Positions 10,247 through 19,098 are shown, counted from the first letter of the stretch. The stretch: DNA of 64,000 nt from Rhodococcus sp. 14-2483-1-2 (GCF_002259405.1 NZ_NPFW01000021.1:62001-126000), one strand, 5' to 3'. Program-made: numbers and translations. Notes: generated by a model from the sequence alone, not told the origin.

Positions 10247-11428
10247 ATGAGACTGCCTTTCGTCACCTTCGCCGTGTCCGTCCTTGTCGGGTCTTTCGTC
10301 CTGTCGGCCGCACCCGTCTCGGCGGCTCCCGGCGGTGCCGATTTCTACGGTGAGCCCGTCGTCGGCCTGGAGGCATACGCATCCGGGTCAATCGTGCGCC
10401 GAGAACCCGTGCCGCAGCTCGACCTTCTGGGCTCGCACACCGAGCGCATTCTGTACCGATCTGCCGATCCCCGTGATCGTGCGGTGGCGGTGTCGGGACT
10501 TCTGATTACACCAACCCCTGCGTGGAGGGGGCCCGGGCCCCGGCCCGTGATCGCTTATGCGCCCGGTAGTTACGGGATCGCCGACCGCTGCTCCGGTTCG
10601 TCCGAGCAAGGGTTGACGACCACGATGCCGGCGCTGCTGCCGTTGTTGGCGCAGGGATACCAGGTGGTCACGACGGATTACCAAGGGCTCGGAACCCCTG
10701 GCGAATACGAGTTTCTGGGCCGGGTTGCCAGCGCCCGCGCTTTGCTCGACGCGGCCCGGACGGCAGCAAGTGAAACCGACGCGCCCGTCGTGCTCTACGG
10801 ATACTCGGCGGGCGGTGTTGCTTCGGCCGCCGCCGCAGAGCTCGCCTCCACCTACGCGCCCGACCTGGCCGTGGTCGGTGCCTTCGTCGGTGCTGCACCG
10901 ACCGATCCTGTGCTGCGCGTCGACGGCCAGGACGGCTCCGAGTCCGCCGCGACGATGCTGTACACGATCGGCGGCCTGATCGGCGCTCACCCCGACCTGT
11001 CCGAACAGATTCGGGCACTGTTCAACGATCGCGGGCGGGCAGCTCTCGATGCGGCACAAAATTTCTGCACGGTCGACGCTCTCACCTACGGACCGTTGCG
11101 GTCCGAGGACCTGACTGCTGACGGCTCTTCCCTGGGAGCACTCATGACGGGGCCCGTGCTGGGTCCGCTGACGGAGCAGAACACTATCGGGTTCACCGCG
11201 CCCGCCGTTCCCGTGATGATCGTGCACGGCCTCCACGACACCTCCGTCGAGATCGCGCAGAGCCGTCTCCTGGCGCAGCGCTGGCGCGCCGCCGAAGGTA
11301 CCGACATCACCGTTCGGGAGTTCGACTTCGGAACCGATCTCGTTCCCGCAGTCGACCATACGGCCACCAACATCGCTGCCTACCCCGAGTTGCTCGAGTG
11401 GATTGCCAGGCTCGTCACCGGAGTCTGA
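10247..11428 (+). CDS. Secretory lipase (LIP family alpha/beta hydrolase)
   Basis: About 393 aa. An N-terminal signal peptide (MRLPFVTFAVSVLVGSFVLS...AAPVSA) precedes a lipase domain with an oxyanion region (VIAYAPGSYG), YQGLGTP, the nucleophile elbow GYSAGG (~residue 187), and HGLHDTSVE / DHTATNI carrying the likely Asp and His. The layout matches the secretory lipase family found in actinobacteria and fungi, which hydrolyses short- to medium-chain esters or triacylglycerols outside the cell. The start is uncertain: ATG 10247 gives the cleanest signal peptide, ATG 10208 adds 13 residues, and neither has a strong Shine-Dalgarno. A secreted peptidase-like hydrolase and a protease-like lipoprotein follow on the same strand. 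Confidence 0.85.
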   Translation: MRLPFVTFAVSVLVGSFVLSAAPVSAAPGGADFYGEPVVGLEAYASGSIVRREPVPQLDLLGSHTERILYRSADPRDRAVAVSGLLITPTPAWRGPGPRPVIAYAPGSYGIADRCSGSSEQGLTTTMPALLPLLAQGYQVVTTDYQGLGTPGEYEFLGRVASARALLDAARTAASETDAPVVLYGYSAGGVASAAAAELASTYAPDLAVVGAFVGAAPTDPVLRVDGQDGSESAATMLYTIGGLIGAHPDLSEQIRALFNDRGRAALDAAQNFCTVDALTYGPLRSEDLTADGSSLGALMTGPVLGPLTEQNTIGFTAPAVPVMIVHGLHDTSVEIAQSRLLAQRWRAAEGTDITVREFDFGTDLVPAVDHTATNIAAYPELLEWIARLVTGV

Positions 11429-11549
11429 CTCGGAGAACGCTCCCACGACGGTCCCCTGCATTCGACTGTTACAGACTCCACGAACAATTGCTACGGATGC
11501 TGGACGCAACGAACACGGTGCGAAGACATCGGCAGGCGAAATTGGGAGC

Positions 11550-13082
11550 GTGAAACTTTCGAGAATTACTCGTGGGAGCGTCCGAGTGGCTGTGGTCGGT
11601 TCGGTTGTCGCGGCTGGTCTGACGTCGGGCGTAGCCCAGGCCGAGCCCGAATGGTCACCAGCCCCGACTCCTCGGGTCGACATGAAACCCTGCAACGACG
11701 TGATCCTGGACTTCGATTCGAAGATCGACGCACGCGGCGGAGGATCTGCGGCTCGAGAGTTGGAATGCGCAACCATCGAAGTGCCGATGGATTACGCCGT
11801 GCCCGACGGGCGAAAGATCGAATTCACGTTTTCTCGACTCCGTGCAGCGGACCCGGAAAAACGGCGAGGCGTGTTGATGACGCATCAAGGTGGACCCGGG
11901 CAGGGTTCCATCACGTATCCATTGGAGTTGGCCAACCGTCCGATACGGGAAGCGGTCCGTGAGTACGACATCGTCAGTTTCGACTACCGAGGCACTGGTG
12001 CCAGTACACCGTTGAACTGTCCGCCGACATCTGTTCCGTACCCCACAGTGACCGGTACCCAAAAGGTGGACTTCGATGCCGGCTTCGACTGGACGTCCCA
12101 GGCCAACAAGGCACTGGTCGAATGCGAGCCGGAGTATGTGCGTCAGATCACCACACCGAACATCGCCCGCGACGTCGATCGTGTTCGTGAGGCCCTCGGT
12201 GAAGAGCAGATGGCGTATTACGGCGTGTCCTACGGAACCGTCGTAGGTATGACATATCGAGCGATGTTCGACGACAAAGTCTCGCGAATGTGGCTGGATT
12301 CGATCCTGGATCCGGAGTTTCGCGACGGCTCCGACTACGTGTCCCAAGATGCGCTCAGCCGCGCATCCAATCGAAGACTCTTTGCGTACCTCGCGCAGAA
12401 TCAACGGTTCTACAACCTCGGGGACACCGAGGAATCGACCCGCGCTTCGGTCGAGAAGATCGTCGACGACGCGGAATCGAGGTACAAGAGCGGAGACACC
12501 GTTCTGATGCGCAACGACATACTCTCGCTGCTGCTCGACCAGCCTGCGATGGCGGCGCGGTCTTTGCTGACGTTGCGAGACGGACAACTGCCGTCGAAAC
12601 TGATTCCTGTAGAGGGAGAAAGCAATCCTCTGTTCTCGGATGACAAGATCGATTCGAAACTGTCCGGCTCGAACGAGTCGTACACTCCTGTCTTCTGTGC
12701 ATTGGCCGAGGGTGGTCGTGATGCGGACGACGTGTGGAATCGATACATGGAGTGGCGTGCCGAGACACCTGCCGACAATCTGGTGATCGAGCGTGTGCCG
12801 TCCTCGATCTGCGCGGGTTGGCCGTTCTCGACAGACCGCCCGGATTGGTCCGCGGCGGGAAAGAGCAGTCCGCTTCAGATCGGAGCACACCGGTACGAAT
12901 CGACAACGCCGTATGCCGGAGCCGAAAAAGCCAGAATTATCTTGAATGGCTCGTTGTTCACCACGAACGATGCTAGGCACAGTGCATCGATTTTCACCGA
13001 ATGCGGTGCGAAAAGAATATCCGAATTTCTGCAGGGATCCGCTCCGTACGATTCCGAGTGCCTGGCGCGGGAGGAGAGCTAG
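11550..13082 (+). CDS. Secreted alpha/beta hydrolase, tripeptidyl-aminopeptidase (Tap/SlpD) type
   Basis: About 510 aa with an export signal (KLSRITRGSVRVAVVGSVV...GVAQA). Landmarks of the Tap-like family are MTHQGGPGQGS (oxyanion region), DYRGTGAS, and YYGVSYGTVVG with the nucleophile Ser (~residue 231). A C-terminal part contains PVFCALAEGG and SSICAGWPF; its Cys residues probably form disulfides. Relatives remove N-terminal di- or tripeptides from secreted substrates. GTG 11550 was chosen because it gives a complete signal peptide; GGGAG is only 2-3 bases away, so the true start could differ. Its stop is 1 base before the next start, so the two are co-transcribed. Confidence 0.85.
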   Translation: MKLSRITRGSVRVAVVGSVVAAGLTSGVAQAEPEWSPAPTPRVDMKPCNDVILDFDSKIDARGGGSAARELECATIEVPMDYAVPDGRKIEFTFSRLRAADPEKRRGVLMTHQGGPGQGSITYPLELANRPIREAVREYDIVSFDYRGTGASTPLNCPPTSVPYPTVTGTQKVDFDAGFDWTSQANKALVECEPEYVRQITTPNIARDVDRVREALGEEQMAYYGVSYGTVVGMTYRAMFDDKVSRMWLDSILDPEFRDGSDYVSQDALSRASNRRLFAYLAQNQRFYNLGDTEESTRASVEKIVDDAESRYKSGDTVLMRNDILSLLLDQPAMAARSLLTLRDGQLPSKLIPVEGESNPLFSDDKIDSKLSGSNESYTPVFCALAEGGRDADDVWNRYMEWRAETPADNLVIERVPSSICAGWPFSTDRPDWSAAGKSSPLQIGAHRYESTTPYAGAEKARIILNGSLFTTNDARHSASIFTECGAKRISEFLQGSAPYDSECLAREES

Positions 13083-13083
13083 T

Positions 13084-13923
13084 ATGCGAACGTTCATGTT
13101 TCGGATCGTCACAGTAAGCGCGCTGGCAAGTGTTCTCGTAGGCGTGGTCGGGTGCTCTGCGAATCCGGGAGATTCAGACCCGCCGCCGACTGCCGAGGAT
13201 ATTTCGTACCTTGGAACGGGCACCTTCGACGGCTGTTCGGGTTCACTCGTCATCGACGATGGAATGTCCAAGGACGACAAGGCTTTGTTCTTGACCAACG
13301 GGCATTGTTCGCTCGACGACAGCGTGCTCGGGAGGGCAAATATCGACAAGCCTTTGCAGGAATCGGTCAATCTATCGGATGCGGAAGGCGCAGGTATCGC
13401 CGCCGTGCAAATCGAGAAGCGCGTCTATTGGACGATGACCGAGACGGACGTGGCACTCCTCCAGTTGAGTAAGACCTACGGTGAGATCGATGCGGATTTC
13501 GGTATCCGGGGGCGCATGTTGGATCCCGAGCCAGCTAGGGTCGGCCAAGAGATCGAGGTGGTGGCGGCGGCTGTCGGAACGTCGGTCCAATGCTCGGTGG
13601 CGCGAGTGGTCCCCACCGTGATGGAGGTCGGGCTCCAAACGAGAGACGTCATGTCCTACTCACCGGAATGCTCCTCGCAGCCTGGCGCGTCCGGTGCGGC
13701 TGTGATAGATCGGAAGACCAACAAGATAATGGGAATCAACAACTCGCACAACACTTCCGGTGGTCAGTGTCTCATCGACGAACCCTGTGAGGTAGACCGA
13801 GATGGCAAGATCACGGTAGTGGCGGGCGCAAGTTATGCGCCACCGGTCGCGGCGTTGGCGACTTGCTTGAAGGCCGGGAAGCTCGACCTTGCAGCACGTG
13901 ACTGTCTGCTGCCCAAACCGTAG
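13084..13923 (+). CDS. Trypsin-fold serine-protease-like lipoprotein
   Basis: 279 aa with signal peptide and lipobox VVGC (Cys ~21). The trypsin triad is readable: His in LTNGHCS, Asp in TETDVALLQL and Ser in SQPGASGAAVI. The residues before Ser are G-A rather than the usual G-D or G-N, but GxSGxxV is preserved, so activity is plausible. Several Cys residues (CSGSL/GHC, ECSSQ, QCLIDEPCE, TCLKA/DCLL) suggest disulfides in the exported protein. GGAGGAG sits over the end of the upstream gene, supporting the ATG at 13084 and coupling with the Tap-like hydrolase. The substrate is unknown. Confidence 0.8.
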   Translation: MRTFMFRIVTVSALASVLVGVVGCSANPGDSDPPPTAEDISYLGTGTFDGCSGSLVIDDGMSKDDKALFLTNGHCSLDDSVLGRANIDKPLQESVNLSDAEGAGIAAVQIEKRVYWTMTETDVALLQLSKTYGEIDADFGIRGRMLDPEPARVGQEIEVVAAAVGTSVQCSVARVVPTVMEVGLQTRDVMSYSPECSSQPGASGAAVIDRKTNKIMGINNSHNTSGGQCLIDEPCEVDRDGKITVVAGASYAPPVAALATCLKAGKLDLAARDCLLPKP

Positions 13924-13996
13924 TCGGCCACCACGGGATCGGACGTCGCGGTCTTCGATCTCGGGCCCTGGTCCGGTCCGTCTGTACGGTGCAGGC

Positions 13997-14167
13997 ATGG
14001 ACGGATTCGGAGTAGGCGACGGAGTCACACCGCTGAGCGGGCCCATGGCAGGTATGTACGGAACCGTGGTCTGGTTCTACGAGGAGAAGCAGCAGTTGCT
14101 CGTCCGCTTCGGCGCGTCGCAGCAGATGTACTACGCGGCGGAGGAGCTGAAGAGTTGGGGAGAGTAG
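13997..14167 (+). CDS. Small conserved-looking protein, KOW-like
   Basis: 56 aa. The sequence runs GDGVTPLSGPMAGMYGTVV, then a polar strand and LLVRFG, which resembles a KOW/SH3-like barrel: a glycine-rich turn between strands and a closing hydrophobic strand. No catalytic motif. ATG 13997 was picked because the protein makes sense from there; the ribosome site is weak. It stands alone between the protease-like lipoprotein and a luciferase-family gene. Function unknown. Confidence 0.55.
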   Translation: MDGFGVGDGVTPLSGPMAGMYGTVVWFYEEKQQLLVRFGASQQMYYAAEELKSWGE

Positions 14168-14250
14168 TCGCCTGCTCGAACTCGCATCGGAATAATTGAA
14201 TCTTCTCTGATGCTGTTGCAAGCGACCATCCCGACTCGAAAGGTCCCACC

Positions 14251-15279
14251 ATGCATCTGGGCGTCGACAGCTTTGTCTCTTCCGTGACCGATCCGACCGA
14301 CGGCCGGGTGATCGCTCCCGAGGAGCGAATGGGTCACCTGCTGGAGGAGATCGCCCTCGCGGATCAGGTCGGGCTCTATTCGTTCGGCATCGGCGAGCAT
14401 CACCGCAGTGAGTACTACGACTCGGCTCCGTCGATTATTCTGGCCGCGGCAGCCGCGCGCACCGAGAACATTCGACTCGGCAGCGCAGTCAAGGTACTCA
14501 GCGCCGACGATCCGGTCCGGGTCTTCCAGGAGTTCGCCACTCTCGACCTGATCTCCAAGGGCCGGATCGACCTGGTCGTGGGACGCGGATCCTTCACCGA
14601 GTCGTTCCCGCTGTTCGGACTCGATCTGGCCGATTACGACTCGCTCTTCGCCGAGAAGCTCGACCTCCTGCTGCAGATTCGGGACAACGTCGAGGTGACC
14701 TGGTCCGGTCGGCACCGCCCGGCGCTGAACCGTCAGGGCATCTACCCACGTCCGCTGCAGGATCCGTTGCCGATCTGGGTCGGTGTCGGTGGGACTCCCG
14801 AATCCTTCGCTCGCGCAGGGCTTCTGGGGCTCCCACTGATGATCGCCATCATCGGAGGCGAACCGCGACAGTTCGCTCCGCTCGTCGATCTGTACCGGCG
14901 CGCCGGAGCCCAAGCGGGTCACCCTCCGGAGAAACTGAAGGTGGGTCTCCACGTGTTCGGCTTCGTCGCCGAGACCACACAGGCTGCGGCAGACACGATC
15001 TACCCCGGCTGGAACGAGATGTTCACCAAGATCTCTCGGGAGCGTGGATTCGCCCGACCGAGCAGGCAACAGTTCGACGCCACTTCCGGTCCGAACGGCG
15101 CGTTCTTCATGGGAGATCCGAAGACGGTGGCCGACAAGATTCTGCGAGTGAGCGAACAACTGGGCGGTGTGGACCGACTGTCGTTGCAGATGACAAATCC
15201 GCGGCTGGCCCACAGCGACCTTCTGCGCGGCATCGAACTACTCGGCACCGAAGTCGCACCTCTGGTTGCCCCGGCATAG
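14251..15279 (+). CDS. LLM-class flavin-dependent oxidoreductase (luciferase-like)
   Basis: 342 aa TIM-barrel protein of the bacterial luciferase superfamily. Typical segments: FGIGEHH near residue 48, RTENIRLGSAVKVLSADDPVRVFQEFATLDLISKGR with the family's non-prolyl cis region, GRGSFTESFPLFG, and LPIWVGVGGTPES in the second half. Members use reduced FMN or F420; whether this one uses FMNH2 as a monooxygenase or F420 cannot be decided from sequence. AAAGGTCCCACC precedes the ATG at 14251. Monocistronic in appearance. Confidence 0.88.
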   Translation: MHLGVDSFVSSVTDPTDGRVIAPEERMGHLLEEIALADQVGLYSFGIGEHHRSEYYDSAPSIILAAAAARTENIRLGSAVKVLSADDPVRVFQEFATLDLISKGRIDLVVGRGSFTESFPLFGLDLADYDSLFAEKLDLLLQIRDNVEVTWSGRHRPALNRQGIYPRPLQDPLPIWVGVGGTPESFARAGLLGLPLMIAIIGGEPRQFAPLVDLYRRAGAQAGHPPEKLKVGLHVFGFVAETTQAAADTIYPGWNEMFTKISRERGFARPSRQQFDATSGPNGAFFMGDPKTVADKILRVSEQLGGVDRLSLQMTNPRLAHSDLLRGIELLGTEVAPLVAPA

Positions 15280-15394
15280 CCGTTCCGACCCGAAGTGCCC
15301 GCAATCACGGTGGCCAAATGCCCTAGTGGGCCGTGGACGAAGCGTCGATCGTAGGAGACGACGCAGAACACCGTCTTCGGCCAACGGAGGAACG

Positions 15395-16289
15395 ATGGAC
15401 CACACGATCGCGGCAACCACATTCGACGGACCGCTCGCGGTCGTGGTCGACGGCTCGCCCACGGACAAGGGGGGTGGCCGAATGGGCGGCGCATTTCGCC
15501 GGGGCGGCCTCGACATCGGTGCGCCTCGTCCACGGTGCACCGAAAGACGAGTGGAGTGCGGCCGTCGCCGCCGAGCTGAACACCACCGACTTCCCGACGC
15601 GTCTGCGGCAGGAGGGTGAAGGCGTACTCGCTCGCGCTGTCGAGGTGGTGCACGGAGTCGATCCCCAGGTGGCGGTCGAATCGGAGGTATCGGAGCTGTC
15701 GGCTGCACGTATGGCCGAGGCGCTCTCCGCGGACGCGGCGATGCTCGTCGTCGGCGCGTGCCAGTCGGGTCCACTGCGCGACATCGTCTTCGGGTATTCG
15801 CCGACGGCAATCGTCAACGCCGCGACCTGCCCGGTGCTGGTGTGGCACGAGCGTCGCGACTCGGGATCCGAACCGGCACCCGTCGCGGTGGGGGTCGATG
15901 GATCAGAGCCGTCGAAGCGCGCACTGTCCGCAGCATTCGAGCTTGCGAGCATCCTGAATGCAGAGCTGCTCGCCGTCCACGTGGGTGCCGTGCACGAGAC
16001 CGACCAACTCGACTACGGCACCTCCGTCGACTGGCAGCACCTTCGTGAGGCGGAACGACAGTGGTTGCAGGCCAACGTCGACGCCTACCGAGACAAGTAT
16101 CCGTCGGTGCCGGTTCGGGCAGTGTCCGTCGGTGCCTCTGCGGCACACGAACTTCGGTCGATCTCCGCTACGTCTCAGGTGTTGGTCGTGGGTAGCCGTG
16201 GCCGAAATCGCTTCACCGCAGCGATATTGGGGTCAGTGAGCCAGAACTTGGTGCATCACGCCGAATGTCCGGTGCTCGTGGTGCACTGA
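15395..16289 (+). pseudogene. Tandem universal stress protein, broken by a 1-nt frameshift
   Basis: Two UspA domains (~297 aa if restored). Each ends in an ATP-loop-like stretch: VVGACQSGPLRDIVFG and VVGSRGRNRFTAAILGS, each followed by CPVLV. The ATG at 15395 has GGAGG just upstream and encodes MDHTIAATTFDGPLAVVVDGSP, but the remaining protein is in the next frame. Dropping one G from the run of six at 15469-15474 restores SPTDKGVAEWAAHFAGAA, exactly the family's pattern after the first strand. Either the gene is inactivated, the run is a slippage site, or the assembly has one G too many. Tandem USPs in actinobacteria are often hypoxia or stationary-phase proteins. Confidence 0.8.
15469..15474 (+). 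other. G6 run at the frameshift point of the USP gene
   Basis: Reading GGGGG instead of GGGGGG joins both halves of the universal stress protein. A second +1 event in a six-base G/C run occurs in the small gene at 62237-62459. Confidence 0.75.
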
Positions 16290-16298
16290 CGGCGTCAC

Positions 16299-17006
16299 CT
16301 AGTTCGAGGCCCATTCCATTTCGTCGACGCCTGCGACAGGCGTCAGAAGGGAACGGATCTCACCGGCGTACATGGTGCGTTTGATCTCGCCCAGAACGTC
16401 GCCACGAGTTCCGGCCAAGTCGCCTGCGCGGGCGACGGCGTCGTCGAGCAGTGAATCGGCGGCCGATACGGCATCGACCAAACCGAGTGCCATGGCGTCG
16501 CCTCCGCCGTAGCGGCGGCCGGTGGTGAGCGCCTCGTGGAAGGCGTGCGGTGCCAGCCTCGCTCGCACCATGTCGACGGTTCCCGGGCTGTAGGTCGCGC
16601 CGATGTTGACACCGGGGAAGCAGAGGAAGCCGCGATCGGACCGCATGATTCGGTGGTCGTGCGCCATCACGAAGAATGCGGCACCACCGAACGTGTGTCC
16701 CTGCATGGCCGCGACCGTCTGCATCGGAAGTGTCAGAAAGCGCACCAACATCTCTTGCACTGTGCCGATGAACCGGTTGATCTGGTCGAGGTTCTCGGCA
16801 CCCCACGACAGGTCCACTCCGGTGGAGAAGTACTTGCCCGTCGCTGTCGTGACGAGCGCAGCAGCGCCGGAACTGGCCTCGACCTCGTCGAGCAGGGTGT
16901 TTATCTCGGCAACCCAATCCGGGCTGATGCGATTCTCGGTGTCGTCGACACCTCGACTTCCGAGGTTCAGGACGAAGACATCGGCAACGCGTTCGAGGTA
17001 TGGCAT
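16299..17006 (-). CDS. Enoyl-CoA hydratase/isomerase family protein
   Basis: 235 aa crotonase-fold protein. It has ALVTTATGKYFSTGVDLSW (first oxyanion-hole strand), then MQTVAAMQGHTFGGAAFFVMAHDHRIM (second oxyanion-hole Gly-Gly) and FPGVNIGATYSPG. The usual hydratase glutamates are not obvious, and the sequence resembles delta3-delta2-enoyl-CoA isomerase-type members. ATG 17006 has GGGAT just upstream; an upstream extension to 17039 is not needed. It converges on the stress-protein gene with a 9-bp gap and is separate from the membrane-protein gene 60 bp upstream. Substrate unknown; likely lipid or acyl-CoA metabolism. Confidence 0.85.
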   Translation of the reverse strand: MPYLERVADVFVLNLGSRGVDDTENRISPDWVAEINTLLDEVEASSGAAALVTTATGKYFSTGVDLSWGAENLDQINRFIGTVQEMLVRFLTLPMQTVAAMQGHTFGGAAFFVMAHDHRIMRSDRGFLCFPGVNIGATYSPGTVDMVRARLAPHAFHEALTTGRRYGGGDAMALGLVDAVSAADSLLDDAVARAGDLAGTRGDVLGEIKRTMYAGEIRSLLTPVAGVDEMEWASN

Positions 17007-17065
17007 ATCCCGAACGTACCCACATCTTGTTGTTCTCACTCACAACGCCGAGGGTTCGTCGGTGG

Positions 17066-18184
17066 TTACGAAGACGCGGTAGCCGACTCTCGACGAATGA
17101 GTTCGCGGTGACCGTAGGTGGCACCGAGGATGTCCTCGCGATCTGCCACTGAGGAGCCGACCGCGCCTGCCACCGTGCCCAGCGAAGCGGCAAGCCATGC
17201 CAGGGCGAAGTAGTCGCCGAGAGTCGCGTCGCGACCGATCTGCGTTGTCAGGAAGTCCGGTGAAATGACCACTGCTGCCGAGAACAGCACGACCGCGAAC
17301 AGCAGCGCATACATGCAGAGCGCACCGGTCAGAACCGTTCCGAGGGTGGCTGCGTTGTACATCCAGCGATCGATCGTCGAGCTTCGGAACGAGCGTTTTT
17401 CCCACAACCCATTGGGGAAGATGACCCACACCGTCATGGCCATCACCGCGGTGACGCCGATCATCGCCAGTCGTCCGAGGCTCATCGACGCTGCCATCTG
17501 CCAGATGCTCGCGTAGAACACGCCGAAGGCGGACGCCGCGCTCGCGGCAGCAAGCGCACCCGACAAAGTGGGAACCAATCTCCACGGACGATTACACCGA
17601 ATCATCCCTGATACCAACCTGGTTCGGCCGAACATGCTCGACGTCAGCAGAACTTCGGCACCTTCCCCGGAATCGCTCGGAGCCCAGCGAGACCGAGAGT
17701 ATCTTCGCGGCTGCCGAGAGGGGTCGTCGGCTTCGATCAACTCGTGCAACACCGCGAGAGCGGCGGTGACGGCGCGTCGCCGGACCGCAAGCGTTCCGAA
17801 TGAGGGCACATACAGCGCGCCTGTCGTGCCACCGCGAATCTCGGCGATCACCGGGCGCGACCCGAGACGGCGAGGTACCTCCGACACACACAACACGATG
17901 TCGTAGTTGTCGGTGGCTTGCACCGATGCCAGCCACTGACCGAGTGGGGCGGCACCGGTCGCGGTGGGTGGGAGCGGAACCGACGCTCCGGACACCCGTA
18001 GTTCCCGCCGGTGCCCGTCGATCATCGCGTGGTCGGGCAACTTCTCGATGATGGCGGACGCGACGTTCGACGCGAAGCCGTCATCACTGACCACGCCTAC
18101 CGAGAGCGGTGAATCGTCTGCGTCGGTGGTGTCGTGGTGGCCGGTGTTGTCTCGGCCCGCAGAGGCCGATCGATCGAAGTGCAT
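17066..18184 (-). CDS. Actinobacterial integral membrane protein of unknown function
   Basis: 372 aa. The N-terminal ~180 residues are soluble, with an alpha/beta look (LSVGVVSDDGFASNVASAIIEKL, YDIVLCVSEVPRR, GTLAVRRRAVTAALAVLHELIEADD). The C-terminal half has about four membrane segments (near LSGALAAASAASAFGVFYA, LAMIGVTAVMAMTVWVI, LCMYALLFAVVLFSAAVVI and YFALAWLAASLGTVAGAVG). No enzyme or transporter motif is recognised. It diverges from the small SAP/Rho-like gene at 18307, so the 122-bp gap holds both promoters. Confidence 0.75.
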   Translation of the reverse strand: MHFDRSASAGRDNTGHHDTTDADDSPLSVGVVSDDGFASNVASAIIEKLPDHAMIDGHRRELRVSGASVPLPPTATGAAPLGQWLASVQATDNYDIVLCVSEVPRRLGSRPVIAEIRGGTTGALYVPSFGTLAVRRRAVTAALAVLHELIEADDPSRQPRRYSRSRWAPSDSGEGAEVLLTSSMFGRTRLVSGMIRCNRPWRLVPTLSGALAAASAASAFGVFYASIWQMAASMSLGRLAMIGVTAVMAMTVWVIFPNGLWEKRSFRSSTIDRWMYNAATLGTVLTGALCMYALLFAVVLFSAAVVISPDFLTTQIGRDATLGDYFALAWLAASLGTVAGAVGSSVADREDILGATYGHRELIRRESATASS

Positions 18185-18240
18185 CTCGATCGCTTACCCG
18201 ATGACGCTCGGTGCACACCACTCGTCTGTCGCGGAACGAG

Positions 18241-18265
18241 GTTTGTCGTCGTGCAGACCGGGTAG
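18241..18265 (+). promoter_or_regulatory. SigF/SigB-type promoter
   Basis: GTTT (18241-18244), a 15-base spacer, then GGGTAG (18260-18265). This matches the GTTT-N15-17-GGGTA consensus of alternative stress sigma factors in Mycobacterium, Streptomyces and Bacillus. It lies 42 bases before the start of the small basic protein, a sensible 5' leader length. Confidence 0.6.
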
Positions 18266-18306
18266 CGCATTCGATAAGTCGATGCAGTCCAGCGAGAGGA
18301 AGTTCG

Positions 18307-18588
18307 ATGCCGGCGAAGAAGAACGAAACCGGGGACCAGCCGCAACTGAAGGATCAGGCCCTGAACGAGAAGCTTCGAGAAGAGGGCAACTCGAAGGAGA
18401 AGGCTGCTCGAATCTCGAACGCGGCCGCGAAGGAGGGCAGGGATCAGATCGGTGAGAAGGGAGGGAAGTCCGGATCCTACGAGGACTGGACCGTGGACGA
18501 ATTGACCGACAGGGCCAAAGAACTGGGCCTCGAGGGTTACTCGAAACTGAAGAAGGAGGAGCTCATCGACGCGCTCCGACACCATTGA
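18307..18588 (+). CDS. Small charged protein with Rho-N/SAP-like C-terminus
   Basis: 93 aa. The first half is very hydrophilic and rich in Lys, Glu, Asn and Gly, like a plasmid-partition or stress (KGG-like) protein. The second half, WTVDELTDRAKELGLEGY and then KKEELIDALR, is a Rho N-terminal/SAP-type helix-extended loop-helix that commonly binds nucleic acid. AGAGGAAG is 6-10 bases before the ATG at 18307. The SigF-like promoter upstream suggests expression in stationary phase or stress. It ends one base before the convergent SRPBCC gene. Confidence 0.75.
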   Translation: MPAKKNETGDQPQLKDQALNEKLREEGNSKEKAARISNAAAKEGRDQIGEKGGKSGSYEDWTVDELTDRAKELGLEGYSKLKKEELIDALRHH

Positions 18589-18589
18589 T

Positions 18590-19093
18590 TCACTGCGGGC
18601 GCAGCGACGAATAGTACTCCTGCTGGGATGGGTAGTAGTCGTCGAAACTCGGGAGTGGGTCGCCGTTTCCGGCCGCGACAAACATGTCCAGGTAGTACTC
18701 CCACCCCGGTCCGATCTCTCCCAGACCGTCCGTGCTCGCGCAGCGGTGTACGAGCACGAGAACGGTCCCATGGCCTCGCTCGGTCAGACGGACCTCGAGA
18801 GGCCACTGGCCCTCGCCGGTCATCCGCACTGCCAGGAGGCCCGGCGGCTCACACGCGTCGATGATCATGTCCGACGCGGGCGCATCCTCCTCGAATGCCA
18901 TCGTGACGCGAACGGTGTTGTGCGAGATCCGCTCCCACGGACCGAACCACAGTGCCGTCCGGGACGATTCGGTGAGGCGTGCCCATACGTCCTCACGTGG
19001 TGCCGAGATGGTTCTGCTCAATTCGAGGGCGAAGCCGGTGTCGGTGGTTCTCAGTGTGCCCAGGGGAGTCGGTGCCATCGAGTGATTATGCAT
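18590..19093 (-). CDS. SRPBCC (AHSA1-like) domain protein
   Basis: 167 aa with the START/Bet v1-like pattern of activator-of-Hsp90 homologues: LELSRTISAPREDVWARLTES (first strand and helix), ALWFGPWE, MTGEGQWPLEVRLTERGHGTVLVLVHRC, and a closing amphipathic helix around GPGWEYYLDMFVAA. Such proteins bind hydrophobic ligands; the ligand is unknown here. The start was set to ATG 19093 because GGAG lies ~10 bases upstream, inside the end of the lipoprotein gene; ATG 19078 is an alternative. The 5-bp gap to the siderophore-binding lipoprotein implies one iron-controlled transcript. Confidence 0.8.
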   Translation of the reverse strand: MHNHSMAPTPLGTLRTTDTGFALELSRTISAPREDVWARLTESSRTALWFGPWERISHNTVRVTMAFEEDAPASDMIIDACEPPGLLAVRMTGEGQWPLEVRLTERGHGTVLVLVHRCASTDGLGEIGPGWEYYLDMFVAAGNGDPLPSFDDYYPSQQEYYSSLRPQ

Positions 19094-19098
19094 CTCGG

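Noticed and set aside
10388-11776. 462-codon minus-strand frame opposite the lipase
   Set aside because: No motifs or ribosome site; the plus strand has a clear lipase with signal peptide.
15338-15360. DosR/DevR dormancy box ahead of the universal stress gene
   Set aside because: The nearest candidate (GTGGCCAAATGCCC at 15309-15322) matches only about 9 of 14 core positions, too few to call.
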